From NCBI RefSeq assembly GCF_018873765.1, contig NC_057922.1, positions 12,475,563 to 12,539,562 on the forward strand: DNA of 64,000 nt, written 5' to 3'. Below are positions 33,302 through 46,890 of this stretch, piece after piece. Numbering within the stretch: the stretch's first letter is position 1; each line of letters opens with the position of its first letter. Both the position numbers and the translations under genes were made by a program. The DNA is from Telopea speciosissima (lineage: Eukaryota > Streptophyta > Magnoliopsida > Proteales > Proteaceae). The notes beneath the pieces were generated by a model. The model worked only from the letters and a program-made list of their open reading frames with translations. It did not search any database and was not told where the DNA came from.

Positions 33302-36173
33302 TGAGTTTTGGGCAATTGAATAGATCTTGCAACGATGATTTTTTCTTGCACAATATTTTTCATTGGCTATTGTTTAATCAGCCACAACAATGAACTTCTG
33401 AGTGTTATGAAATGAACATGATCTTAGCAGCTCCAAATTCTTGGATTTTTTTGCTTGAGCTGTACACACTACTATTGCTCTCTCCAGTAGGATTTGAATG
33501 CAGAAATTATGTTGCTATATTTATAGATGCCGCTCCTAAAATCTCTTTAAAGTGAATATATTTTACTGATCTTGGTTGGATAGGTTCTATGGGTAAAAGG
33601 TCCCAGTCTTTCGAGGCATTTTTTTTTATTTTTGTTGTAATAGAGGCAAATAGTTCTGTTGGTGGCCCAGTTAGGGACTGTTACTTGATAAATCACATGG
33701 TTATCTCATATGGAAGAATCACTGACTTCTGACAATAGTTAAGAGATGGCATCCTCCATAATTGTCATATATATCCTTCCCATATTGGCATTTTCCCTTG
33801 TGTTTGTAGTTGTTCAAGTTAATAGGTTTTTTTTTTAATTTTTTTGAGGGGGTGGGAGGTGTTAAACAGTAGCCATTTGTTACAAAGCTTCTTTTTCCCC
33901 TATTTTTAGTGAGTTTGATCTTGCCCTAGTCTCTTTAAAGCTTCATCTTGACATGGTCTACTCTATTAGCCATTAGGGTTGAAACTTGACTTGTGAACAG
34001 GGACTATACATTCTCCCTCAAAATTTTGGTCTTATGGAGCAAATCATTACTCTACCTATTAATATATATCACGAAGATGTTTAATCTATCATTTTTAAGA
34101 GTTTCTTATGGCATTAATCTCTAAATACTAATATTATATTTTGACAAACATGAGTAGAAAATTCAATCAAAATGGCTAAGTTACCCTTCATAGATTTAAT
34201 ATCTCATAATCATATATATAAAAAAAAATTTGAATTACAGATGGAAGTGAATAAATAGAATATGTAAACACAAAGAAATGAAGGGTGATTGGATTCTATT
34301 TGTAGTGTATCTAAAATAAATCTTATCTATTCCTACCTTCCACTTTCTAACTTAAGTTTTTGTTTGGATATGTATGTTATGGACGATCCTATATGCAACT
34401 CGCTAAGAAATTTCCAGCCTACTACAAGTATATAATATGAGTTAAAACATGGTTCAAATTTATGAAAAATTACAAGATTGTCATAAAACCTTTAATTTAT
34501 AATTAATGGAGGTTAGTAGCATGTTTGTAATAATATTTTTTTACCACTTATGTAGTTAATAGCATTTTTATAAATTTTTGACCACTTCTTCAGAAGTTTT
34601 TAATAAATATAGCATGTTCATTCTATTGAAACTTGACAAAGGAGATGGGTGAATAGCTTTCTATAACATGGATCCGCGTAAATGCTGATCAATTGCTTGC
34701 CAAGAAGTAAGTTGTGAACTTGCAATCTAAAGCCAACCATTGGGAATGTTATCAACAAAGTATTTGCTATTTTCATGGACAATAAATTAGGACAAAGAAA
34801 AATCGTTCCAAACTAGATGGTCTTTGTATGGACAGTGGGAATATTTTTTGGACTTAGCATGGTAGGGTTATTATCCTTGTAATTATGCCACGTTACACTG
34901 TTGTCATCATTGGATGTGGACCATATAAGACAAATGATAATAACATCATTATAAAGCTTACGAATGTATATATCAATATTTTTTCATGAGATTCCAATGT
35001 ACATGTTTGCCATGGTTCGCAAACTCACCCATTGCGATCACAGATGCAGCTTTTAATCATAGTTATGGAAGGATCTACATGGTATTCAGCCTTAGAAGCT
35101 GAGGTTCGGGGGATTGAAGTAGCTACCAAACTGCACTCAGCAAATGGTTTTCAACAAGCCGTCATTGCCTTTGATTTCTCTGAAGAAGTCGATCTTTTTC
35201 AGTTTTGTATGACACTCTGTAATAGCGAGCTTAGCAAGACTATCTACTTTTAAACTCCACTATGTAGAAAGAAAGCATATGTTCCCAGCACAGTAATCTC
35301 GCTAAACCAGGACTCATAGATAACATCAATATAGAATGCATCTCAAACTACTGTTAAAGCTTTTAATAGCACAGCCAGGATCCCCTCTGTGCTGTGGACT
35401 CACCCTGTATCGACATGCGTTCAAACTGTATGATGGAAATCCCAATGTTTTTCTACTACAAGCACAGAAAAACCAACCACCACCTTAAAAAAAAATTAGG
35501 AAAAAAAAAACCCTTATGTTAGATTGGAATCAATCAGTATTTTCCATGTGATAGATTTGAGTTGATGCAAGTATGTCCATGTGATCAAATATTCCACCCA
35601 TCTCACTTTTCAAGTTTCAGCTCAAAACAAATAGGTGAACCTTGAATCGGAATTTCACAAAATCAGAGAATGTCACCAAGATCCCACCACAGTGAAAATG
35701 GAGTTCTTGTACTTCAATGAAACTTCAAACTCGATTTTTCAACCATTTCTCCTACTTGTTTTGAGCTGAAATTTAACCCATGAGATGGATGTGGGATCTT
35801 CTGTCATAGGGACCCAGTCACATCCACCGAAATTTGCCATGTGGCAAATTGGATACCAATACAACATTAGTTTTTAGTTTTTTTTTTTAAAATCAAAATA
35901 CAACGTTAGTTTATCCCTACTGAAGATTTTTAAGGTACATGAACAAAGAGAAGAGTTTATATTCACCACCACCAAAAAAAAAAAACACCATTCTGTTTGA
36001 ATTATTATTATTATTTTCCGAAACAGTCTTCAACAATCTCTCTAAAATTTGATACAAATTAGGAAACACAACCATCACAATGCCCAAATGACAAGATCAC
36101 ATGCACAACACTATGCTCAGATTCTAAAGAACAGGGAGTAGAAGAAGTCCATCAAGGGCAACAAAAGCCTTGT
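33302..36173. other. Convergent intergenic region between the selenoprotein-H-like gene and VPS29
   Basis: Holds the two 3' UTRs. No complete gene was found. A decayed RNase H-like stretch is at about 35020-35253; a poly-T run at 33829 and ATT repeats at 36001-36016 are also present. Confidence 0.5.
35020..35253 (+). pseudogene. Decayed RNase H-like (RVT_3) fragment
   Basis: Reads ITDAAFNHSYGR in one frame, then ALEAEVRGIEVATKLHSANG...VIAFDFSEEVDLF in another, the pattern of plant LINE-associated RNase H domains (catalytic-strand D, E-containing helix). Frame shifts and lack of flanking domains indicate a relic. Confidence 0.45.
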
Positions 36174-39100
36174 TCAGTGCGAGGAATGAGTCGTGGCTGT
36201 CTTCTTGAAGTCAATCTTGTCAACCTTCACCTCTCCATCAATGAGTTCATAGACATAAACCACAACACGGAGGCCATCAATGTCCATGAGGACAAAGCTT
36301 GGGTTAACATCATAGGTGATGCTGCTGTATGCACCAGTGGCAGATCCAGGGTTTATGACAACGCCACCCTCATGTTTATAGGCCTTGAACTGATGGGTAT
36401 GCCCAGTCACAAGGATGTCCACATCTAACTGTCTCTGGAGCATGGCTAAAGAATCCAGGTCTCCCCAAGGGATAACCTTCATAGCATCAAACCAGAAAGT
36501 GAACAAATAAGTAAAATCCTCTCTTTGACAGATAATATAAGAAACTTAAAACGAAGGAAAAGGATAAAATTTAACCCATATCACAAAATTCAAAAGGCTT
36601 TTAGCATAGTCAAAAGTTTTCTTTGGGGTGTGTGTATGGGGGGGGGGGGGGGGAGAAGGGGAGGAGGCCGGAGGGTAATGGAAAAAGACTCGAGTGAAGG
36701 AGGACTAGGATACAAAATACCATGGAAATATTTGGAAAGGGGATAAAAAATATATATATATATATAAAAAGAAGGCAATGAGGGACGAAGGATAAATTAA
36801 AAGAGATTGGATAGTAACGAAGCTGAAAATTGCAACACACCACCCTTTCCCCAAAAAAAAAATGTAAATCAAATAAAATAGAAAAAGGTAACATAAGGAA
36901 CGTGGGCCATACTAAATTCCTAACTAAATAAGAAATATAGCTCTAAAGAAAGAGATAAAACACACCTCCAGGTTACATTTATAGATATCCAAGCCTCTCA
37001 GTGCTGAAAGGGCTCCTACACTAAGACTTTCCCCTACTCAAACTCCCTATAACCCTGAAAAGACCAGAGTCTAACAAGACCACAACTCCAATGGGAGGAA
37101 GAAGGGGGAAAAAGGCAAGGCATATTCTTTCTTTATAGAAAGCATGAGTTCAAGAAAGACAGAAGCAATAGCACCAGAAGTTCAATCATTTTGGCCAAAC
37201 AAGCGGCAATGTCCATTTAAAAGATCAAGAATAAGCCATCCAGCCTTCTACCTTCAACAATGATGAACAGTAATCAGAAGTTTGTGCTCACATTATAGAG
37301 CATAAACAAAGAATTGATATATGATTATTCAACAACGAAGCAAGGGATTCTTTTGTAATCTGCCCTCTTATCAAGAGATTTTGTCTGAAATTTGTGTTGG
37401 AACTCAAATATGATCATTGAATTGAGTTATACCATGTCTAACAGAATTTATCGGTAGGAGTTGATCTAATTTCTAGAGTTCTAACCTTAAGAGTCTTTTG
37501 ACCAGAGAAAGAGAGAGAGTGGGTGGGACTACGGATCAAAATTATCAAGGACCATGGCCTCAAATTGATCCTTCTAAACGTCAAAAGCCATCCCTACCAT
37601 TATGCAGTCAAGGGTATCCAAGCAGGCCAATTGGACCTCAGAATATTTTCTTTTGGCCCATGATTGGGGTTCTATGGGCCTTGGGCTTGTTATTGTTGGG
37701 TTTTTTTTTAATGTAATGGGCCTCTTTTATAAGCCGAAAAGTTGAGATTTCAAGGGGTACATGGGATTTAGTATTGGGATAAGGTTGATCAAATACGTGG
37801 GGCCCGTTATTTATTTTATTTCTTATTTGGGAGTGTAATCAGGATTAAACTCAATCTTATCTTTTTTCTGTCTTTTTAGATTAGACTAAGAAATTTCCTC
37901 TTAGCCTATGGTTGGTAGTCCTTTTCTGTTTTTATTTACTTCCCTTATACTGAGTAAGATTAAATTTTTAAATATGTCAGGCTGTTAGCAGCCTCCCCAC
38001 GGATCTGTAATGATGGAATACAGCTGTTTTGTCAGTCTCGTGCTAGCTCTCCTCTCTCCCCCCCCCCCCACGATCTTCTGATTCTTCTCTAATGCAATAA
38101 CTTGGTTCACTAGGATTAATCAGGGGTTATTTGTGTAGGTTCTTTTTATTATTCTATTCATGTAGACAGCATGTAACAAACTCTATTCAAACTCTACTCC
38201 AGTCAATCAGTTTGAGTAGGTTAGCTTTTGTTACTAGTGTTTAAATCTGCATGTACCCCTCAATTCAAAATATTAGAATTGAATGAAATTGGAATTGTAT
38301 GGATGGCGTTGTGCACAACTGGTCTATCCCTTGCGCAACTCGAGTTGATCCTCTACTGCAGGTCATCTTCTCCTTCTAATCTCCTGCACTCATGTCTGAT
38401 TCCTTCCTAATCAACACCTATTTCTGCCTTTTGTTCTTCCTGAAATTCCACTATACTTCTTGTTGAAATTATTTATCCACCCGTGTCCCCCTTTGGATAG
38501 TCCGCCGTATTAGAGTTCCTATATGATATACATATTTTTCTTCCCTTTCCTACAAGGTCGGCCTTTAGAGGAAGCGGTTCCAAGACTTCTAATTCTTTAT
38601 CGTGCTACTACTGTTCATCTCCTCATGTTGGGTGTTAGTGTTGGGACTGAGAAGAGAACTCACAAACCCATCACATCAGTCTGTTTGGCCCATGATCTGG
38701 GACAGTAGCAGTCCTCCCTAGGGCGATTCAAGCTCTAAAATATCGCTCCCGAAATCCCCTCCTGATATGCGGAAACCTGTTCTTACCACCAAGATGGCTT
38801 TCAGGAATTTGTTTTGATTTCCAGATTGTTTGATTGGATTAATGGATTGTGGATTAACAACTTAGATCTGAACTTTCACGTTGGTTATCGCTGGTTCTAT
38901 TGTGAATCAATTCTGTCGAAGGAAGAAGAAAGCCTTTTCTTTTATTCTACACATAAGGCCCAACTTTGAGAATTACACAAAAGCCCTTGTCCCTTTAAAT
39001 TTGTTTGTGTGCTTTTCCCCCTTCTATTCTAAGTGCTAGAAAACCCCTTTCTTTCAAACTTTATTTACCAAATATTCCATGATTCTATTACCTTGCCCCA

Positions 39101-42100
39101 AAGGGGTCCAGAACTTCCATTTATTTACAGAATTGCCATTATATCTTTACATAGAATTATTTACTACTCTTGTGGGTCCATGAGATCCTAAAGCAGAGTT
39201 TTGTGACCCGGGATTGCACCAATTAGTATCAAAGTCGAAATTCTTGCAATTTCTAAGCATGACAAGACCCTCTCACGTCACCATCCCTGAGCAACACAAA
39301 TTATATAAGGAACTTGTTGAGAGTCAACAGCAGACTAAAGCAAAGCTTGAGTCTAGATTCCAAAAGCATTGGTAGTGATGCAGATTTGGGCTCGAAAATC
39401 TGGCTCGGATCGCTTAAGGGCCTACCCGAATAATAGAACTCAATCAAGCCCACAACTAATGGCAATTTCGTAATTTAAAGAAACTCAACTAACAAGAGAA
39501 GGGAACCAGGCGTGGGTGGAAGTGTTTGTAATTGGAAGGGTAATCTTGGAACCAAAGATAAAATATGGGTAGTGGATGAATTAACCTAAAGTATAAGGGT
39601 ATAATTGGAAATTCAAAAGGGGAAGTGACAACAGATCCATCCCTACTTGATATGCATCAACTTGTGCTCACCACCAGCAAAACCTGCTAGTTGTTCTGCA
39701 TTATTTGGTATCAGAGCGAAATCTTGGTCATAGATCATCAGTCAATCCATCACATGATTAACAGTCTTATAGGAGGACTACATGACTACTTCACAGAGAG
39801 TACAAAACGGATTCAAGAAGGCCTACGAGAAGTTGATGCAAAGTACACTAAGAGAATGCGAGAAATCGAAGAAGAGTCTCAGTCAATCTTACAAAAGCAG
39901 AAAGAAGAACCGACAGCTGAAGAAGATGTCAATCAATAATTGAAAACTCATCTAACAGACGACAAAGCAAAAGACTTGATCAAGGATATTGTAATTGAAC
40001 ATGTGAATAATGATCCAATTGAGACTGTCGATATTCAAAAAAAAGATTCCAAAGCGATTCAATTTGACATTGTTCCTACGGTAAAACATCAAGTTGAAAT
40101 AGAAGATCTTCACGGGCAGGCTACAACTGAAGATTTTATTGCAGATAAGGAACCTCCTGTCGAGATCCCTATAGAGATTGAAAGCTTGGATTTTGTTTTC
40201 CCTGAACAATTCTTTGACAATGAGCATCCGACAGTCACTGATTTTGTCCATGTTGTTCATGAGAAGCATTGGATTGACGAATCGTGGGTGTTGATCGAGT
40301 GGTGTTTATTCTGCCCTACTATAAAACTCGAGGATGAGTTTTTCCAACACCGGGGGAATTGATGCAATTAGGGGTATCCAATAAGGCCAATTGGGCCTCA
40401 AAATATTTTATTTTGGACCATGGTTAGGTTCTATGGGCATTGGGCTTGTTATTTTTAAGTTTTTTTATGCAATAGGCCTCTTTTGTAAGCCCAGAAGTTA
40501 GGATTTAAGGAAGTACACGGGATTAAGTATAGGGATAAGGTTTATCCACATTATTTTATTCTATTTCTTATTGGATAGTTTAATCAGGATTGGACTCAAT
40601 CTTATCCTTGTTTCTAGCCTTTTAGATTAGACTATGAAACTTCCCTCTTAGCCTACAGATGAAGGCTAGAGTCATTTTTCTGTTTTTATTTACTTTCCTT
40701 TTACGAGTAAGAGAGTTGAGTTTTTAAATATGTAAGATAGCTAGCAGCCTCCCCTGGATTTGGAATGATGGAGTAGAGTTGTTTTGCAAGTCTCATGCTC
40801 TCTCTCCGCTCTTTTCTTTCATACGATCTCTCCTTCTCTTCTTTTTCTCCCTATAACCTCCCTTTCTCTTCAAACCGATAGCCTATTTTCCCCTTTCTTT
40901 GCTTCTGCCATAGTCTTTGAAATAGTGCTATTCTATTGTTGTTTTTCTTTATAACAGCAAACCCATCTCTACTTGATCTGGTTCAACTTGGGCTCATCAC
41001 CAGCAGAACCTGCTATTCGTTCTACATTGTACATCTATACCCTCAGATGCTAATAAACCCATGAAATATTATATCCAAAATATGCACCATCATGGAGTTA
41101 CATAAGGCTCAAAGGAAGGTAGCATATACAAGAAAGGAAAATAGCAATTTCAATTGTTTGTTCGTTTAGATGGAAAAAGTTTAAAATTTTCACTTTACTT
41201 TCTCCCATTTTCCTCTGGTTTCAGGGAAAATTAAAATTCAAATGTGAAGCAATGGGGCATGTCTTTTGCTGAAGAAAAAAATATGGGATATGAGGTGGGT
41301 ACGTTTCACCCAACCAAATTTCAAGAAAAAGTCCAAGATGGAAACAAAAATTTGGCACTACGCTGCAGTTTTCCTCCTCCATCCAAGCAATGAAGCCTAG
41401 AGGAAGTAGAATAAAGCAAACACCCCACAGTAGAGATAAAAGAAAATCAAACCTGATGACCATGGCATAATCCAAGCTTGAATTGACCAATTGTAAGTGT
41501 CTTGGTCTCTGGATAACGCGAATCTTCATCATATTCACCTCGAGTAACATGCATGTCAGGGCAAAGGCTCTTCAAATAATCATGAACTTCCTGCTTTCAA
41601 CAAAAAAACCATAGAGACCACAAATAAACATCATTGGGCCAAAAAATTAGAATGAAGTTAATTGTCAGCAAACAAAATGGCAAGATCAGAATATGATCAA
41701 GAAGAGAGCGAGGCAGAGTCCAATTTCCAGTGAGGGGCTCTACTGTGGAGGAGACTTAGTCCAAGCAAATGCATGAACTGCCAATTAAAGAAAATCTGTG
41801 ACTTCTGTCAACTCTGACCAAACAATCTAGAAGAAAATAAGAAGCCAAATCACAACTTCCCACCGAAATGTCAGATTTAGATCAGGTCGCTGTCCTTTGT
41901 TAAAACCTATAATCTGCATCCTTTATATCAAGAACCACAAAGATAACAGAAAAGCAAGACTAAATAATCCAAAAGAAAAGGCAAAAAGTTATCAAAGGAG
42001 ATGAAAATAAAAGCATGGTCACTTTTCTTGGAAAACAAGGATTGCAAATTCCTTTTCTGAGTTAGCTAGAGAGGGGACAGGTAGACAGCAATTGTACATG

Positions 42101-44808
42101 GGCGCCATCTGGTTCAGTATTGATCCTTTGTGTTTCGGGCCATTGACCCTCTGTTGTTGTTGTACCTCAGCTGTCTGCCACTTATGAGAGTAGGCCTCTG
42201 GCCACTTCTTCTTGTTACATTGTTTCTTCTTTGGACCAAATACAGGTTTTCGTCACCTATCCCCCCATCCCCACCCCCAAAAAACCAACAGAAAAAAAGA
42301 AAAAAGAGAGAGAGAAAAGATACATCCCCCGCCGATTCATCTTCCCTAAACCCTAGCTTCTCCACATTACCCACCCAAAAAGGCACATGAGCTTTGACAT
42401 TTTTTCATACTGCCAGCCCCATGAGAACATTGGCTTCTCTAGAACAGAACCCCTCCTAAGAAAGCCAATCATAATCCTCCAAGGAGTAAGTTGCTCTCTA
42501 AGCAAAACCTCCAAAACCATTTTACCAAAGGGGGACCCGTTCCCCTAATGCTTCTGATCTAAAGAAACAATTCCACTCCACCAAATTAAACTTTCTTGCA
42601 GCACACTACACCAAAAAAAAACAGAAAATAGCTGCATTCCAGGGGAAGTCATTAACAATCTTCCACATTCTCTTAGTCACCAACAATGGGGGTAAACGAG
42701 TGGACATCGGTTAGAATGAAATGGTGCTCAAAGTACTTTGATTGAACCTTACCCTAAAGATAAGTATCTCAGCTCACAACCCAACAATTGATTACCATTC
42801 TTAACAAAGTTGGATTTAAAACTGAAACAGCCCTCAGACCTGGCTTACTACTTAACAAGGCCATTAACATATGTTTCATTGGTTGATATGGGTACAAGGT
42901 GCTCGACATGGAAACCCTAGAAACTCAACACACAGACATGCAAACAATAAATTATGCTCTACTAGTAAGCAATTTCTTAGGCATAAGTACAGTTATGTTT
43001 CCTATCCTCATTCTCTTTTTTTTTTCGCTTTTATGGAAAATAATACATGAAGTATCCTCTAGTGTGGACACACGTGCCAGTGTCCACTGTCCAACAAATG
43101 CGAGACATTTTATAAATGCCTTCCTCGCCAAGAAGAATAAAAATACATAATGAATCTCCCTGTCAAGGAACCCCTAGAAGAACTAAACTCCTTCCAAGGA
43201 CAAAATCAACAAAATAAAGAATAATGGTGCAGGCATGCAATTCCACGCTGAAGCCCAAGGTTGCCAAATGACCACCCCATGGTCACCATTATGATCACCA
43301 CCTGCCTAAGGCTGATTAGACTTCTTATCAATCCCAGATTCCAAGTTCATCCACCAACCTCAATAGTCTTCGAGCCATGTAATACTCATTATCACATTAA
43401 CCTGCTACTAAACCCAAACAGGACGTCGAAATTGATTCTCGACCGCCATTATTATCTTCATTTCCCTTCACTGTATTTAGTAAATAATTCATAATTAACT
43501 AATCAAAGGAAAGAAAGAATTTACAACTTGAACATCCCTGTCCATTTTATTTAAAGTCAACAAATATAGCATACTTGCACCCTTAAAAAATTGGGGCAAA
43601 AATAACTTATTTGGTCATTTGCCATCACCATCTGACTTGAATCTTCATCAACTGATTAATCCCCAAACTGCCCTTATTGGGCACCTAGGCGCAAGGGATC
43701 ATATTCTCTACTCCCTTTCTCCCGCACTGTCACTGTAGCCAATCCAAAAAGAGACTCACAGCTCCGCCTACCGAGGGCGCGCAGCTTCTCCTTCTAACAT
43801 GATTAAAACATCCCATAAATGTGTTTTAAATTCACCCCAGATTAGTTGTTACAAGCCCAAGGAACTTAGAAAGATCCTCTTCTAGTATGGCATCTGCATC
43901 TTCCATCATAATGAATTGAAATGCTGGACAAAAAAAATATTCAAAAAACTGGCAAAGTTTTTCATTTCTTGCTGCAATCTACCTCTCTTGTCTCTGAATT
44001 AGGCATACATCAAGACTTTTGAGTTAATTGAACTTGCCTTCCTACAACACCCACTCTAACAAAACTAGTCTGCCATTTAGATAACAACGAGCACTTACCT
44101 GACGAAACCAACCAAAGCAGGTATTGGAGAACCTACCTTGTTCTCCATTATGAACCCTGAGCAAACCTACAACGACCCCCAATTCCTGAATTTTGCACCA
44201 TTTTTTTGATAGGTATTCAATTTATTGATAATGAACACAGTATCTTAAGTAAAGATCTTCTAACAGGTATTATGTGCTACATGTGGCACGTCAAAAGGGT
44301 AAAACCTGTTCTCACCACAGCCAAAAATACTATTTAATGACTATATGTTCCACATTCATTTCCATGACACAATGCAGGAAAGAAAAATAACTTAAACAAA
44401 AATGATGCATCAGGAACGAATAAGTTGAGGGAAAAACTCAAACATGTCTTCCATCTAACATCATAAATTCAAATCATTAGTAACCTACTGGATGGAAATG
44501 ATTGTATGGAAAATGAGCTCACCAAACAAAAATAACACCCTCACTACTGAAAGCATAACAGATAGGAACAGGTAATGGAAAAGAAAAAATGAGGAGAAAA
44601 TATAATCAAAATGGGATAAATAATTGCATATACAGAAAGAAGAATCTCGAATACGAGAGCCCCCACGACTGCTTACTTTGATACAAAGATTTCCCGTGCA
44701 TATGATGTGTTGAATCTTCCCAGGAACGAGCATAGATTTGAATTTTGCTGGCAGATCAGGTGCCCTATGAGGAATGTGAAGATCCCCTAGGGCTAAGACT
44801 AAAACCAT
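36174..44808 (-). CDS. VPS29: VPS29, retromer core subunit
   Basis: Three coding exons on the minus strand: 44808-44677 (44 codons), 41590-41453 (46 codons) and 36476-36174 (100 codons plus stop), all GT-AG and in phase, 190 aa, the normal plant length. Motifs: [15 protein letters not shown] at the N-terminus, [38 protein letters not shown] and NPGSATGA, i.e. a metallophosphoesterase-like fold with GEYDE in place of the usual catalytic Asn motif, as in VPS29 proteins. VPS29 binds VPS35 and VPS26 in the retromer complex that recycles vacuolar sorting receptors from endosomes. A noncoding first exon probably lies near 46.8 kb. Intron 2 contains an LTR retrotransposon. Confidence 0.97.
37601..41026 (+). 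mobile_element. LTR retrotransposon (Ty3/gypsy-type, internally deleted) in VPS29 intron 2
   Basis: The 5' LTR starts near 37601 and ends at 39700; the 3' LTR is 40360-41026. They share the GGCCAATTGG, TGGGCTTGTTAT, AATCAGGATT..ACTCAATCTTATC and CAGCAGAACCTGCTA blocks. The primer-binding site TGGTATCAGAGC is at 39706-39717, and a purine-rich CGGGGGAATTG precedes the 3' LTR. The internal region is only about 0.66 kb: a gag-like start (39691-39939, about 80 codons) and a C-terminal frame ending in [12 protein letters not shown], an end seen in gypsy polyproteins. Everything between was deleted. The 5' LTR is split by about 1.5 kb of other sequence (38080-39640). No TSD was clear. Confidence 0.75.
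38080..39640 (+). mobile_element. Sequence inserted in the 5' LTR, probably a second retroelement fragment
   Basis: This block is absent from the 3' LTR. Near 39223 it has a degraded primer-binding-like word (TAGTATCAAAGTCG) followed by a short gag-like frame starting [20 protein letters not shown] (39260 onward) that stops after about 38 codons. It is thus likely a nested, truncated LTR element. Its exact edges were not resolved. Confidence 0.45.
41591..44676 (-). other. Intron 1 of VPS29 (coding intron)
   Basis: AT-rich, with several simple runs (A/C-rich at 42262-42330). No transposon or gene recognised; short open frames on both strands overlap low-complexity sequence. Confidence 0.6.
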
Positions 44809-45269
44809 TCTTTACTTTCTACAAGAGCAGCTCAATTGGCAAGCATCATCAGAATCTGCATCCAAAAAGAAGAAGGGGTGGGGAAAAAGGGACTGTGTGA
44901 GAAGAAAAGGATACCTGAAAAATCTCAACAGCTAATGGATTTAAACTGCCAAGTTCAGAGCACAAAATTATACTTATCTTTAAAAGGACAAAGTGAAAAG
45001 AAAAATGAGAATTCAATGGTTTAAATCCAAAACATCGTCACATAAAGGATTTAAAATCAACATCTCAAACATTAAACATCTTCAAACCAAACAAAACTGA
45101 CAAATAATTTAAAAAATGGAAGATATTTTATGAAATGTAGAAAAACTAAACCTTTCAAATCCACAATATCAACTCAAGCTTTGAGCATGTCTTTCATGTA
45201 CTCGAAATTGAATAAATGAGAATTTGGCAGCCTAGATTCTGGCATTAGTGACCAAGACTATCTAAGCAG

Positions 45270-45485
45270 AGCTGAAAGTGCTGACCAAAGCTTTCGAAAC
45301 TGCAGCTTCCATGTGGTGGGTTTTGGTGGTTGAGAGTGATTTAGCATTGGAGATCACTTAGATGATTAATTCTGTGGGGCCTTAGAGACATTAGCATGTT
45401 AGGAGAGCTAGGACCTTTTGTAGGGTTGGGAATCTTGTATTAAGGGCGATTGATATCTTCCAACTCTATACCGATGAGTTACCAG
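45270..45485 (+). pseudogene. Possible RNase H-like relic
   Basis: One frame reads LTKAFETAASMWWVLVVESDLALEIT then a stop, then related text, similar in layout to the RNase H (RVT_3) tail of plant LINEs. It is short, interrupted and weakly supported. It lies in the 5' UTR intron of VPS29. Confidence 0.3.
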
Positions 45486-46795
45486 AGGGGGGGGGGATTT
45501 GTAGGTCAATCTTGTAAAATTAGTACAAGGCCGCTATTGAGTAATGTTTCATCTAAAATTGCAGCAAAGGCCAACTTTTTTATGAGTAACAGCAATTATA
45601 TTGAATAGGACAACAAGAAGACATATTTCTGTTGCTGTATTCTTACTGCTGTAGTTGGTTATGGTTGTCGTATTTTCCACTTTCTGGAATAAAAAATCTT
45701 CCTATCTATAAAAAAAAAAAAATGGCAGAATATATTCGTGAAATTCATGATTCGACTTAGCCAAGAAAATTTCAAATTCTGGTAAATAGCTGATAGAAGA
45801 AATCAGATAAGACAGACCATCAATAGAAACTTCAAGAGGCAAATTAATTTCAAGGTTCATATGACTATATAGAATTCCCGGTGAGAAACATCAATTAAAG
45901 GAGAAAGTTCAGATTGTTGTTAATGTTTTGAGTCCATCTCTTAATCTAGTTGCCAAAGTCCATTAACTAGCATGGGGAAGACCACAATATGGCAATATGG
46001 GTATGCACAATAGGCAAATCTAAGATCGTGACTTTGCCCCTTTCATGTGATTCTATGTTATAAGGCTGTGTTTTACGGGCCTCTATAGATTCTTATTTTA
46101 TGTTCTCAATCGGATTTAGCATTTTCTTAATGATAATGTTGTTCGGCCACGGTGCATGCTAAGAACTGATTACTTACCCTACATTAAAAGTAGCATTCAG
46201 CAGCACTTTGCACTTTTCTAGGATGCGCTTATGTGTGCGATATACCACCTCCTCCTCTAGACACCACTACCACTACTGCCATCTACTACTTCCAATCAGA
46301 CTAGAATAACAAATATATTAGAAATCAAACACAAAATTATGATCGCTACCACACCTCCACGCGCCCCCCCCCCCCCTTCCCCTTCCCCCCTCCCCACCTC
46401 CAACCAAAAAAAAAAAAACCAACTTAATAAATAGACAAAACAGAGATCACACCAGCCATGCAAGTTCCGGACCAATCAGCTATTTATATTTAAAAAGAAA
46501 AGGTAGAAAAACAGATATCAGATTTACATCAGCAATTTCAGATGAGAAAGCAAATGAAAACAAATAAAAAAAGCTCCAAACTCCGTTTCTCATCAAAGCC
46601 CCAAATCCACACGATTGATCAAGACCCGAAAAATTGAAACGATCAAGCCCCAAATCCACAAACCCTCCCTCCCCGCAAAGGCAACTTGATATCAAAATCT
46701 GGAACTCGATCAACGAAGGAAATTATATCCAACTTTCAGTTCCGACGTCTGACCAAATAAAAAGGGAGCTGACGAGATGAAACTAACCGTTGTAG

Positions 46796-46890
46796 CTTAA
46801 CGGCAGGTCTTTGGGCTGCTGCTTCACGCAGAAGAGGAATAGCTCTGCAGGTCGCACCAGTCTCTCTCTCTCTCTCTCTCTCTCGCTGAT
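46796..46890 (-). other. VPS29: Probable noncoding first exon of VPS29
   Basis: On the minus strand a GC-richer stretch follows a (CT)n/(GA)n tract (46861-46884) and ends with a good donor (CAACG/GTTAGT near 46796). The ATG-containing exon has a plausible acceptor (TTGTAG) 10 bases before its ATG. No cDNA evidence is available here. Confidence 0.4.

Noticed and set aside
42114-42390. Overlapping ORFs on both strands in VPS29 intron 1
   Set aside because: Low-complexity A/C-rich sequence, with no domain or conserved start context.
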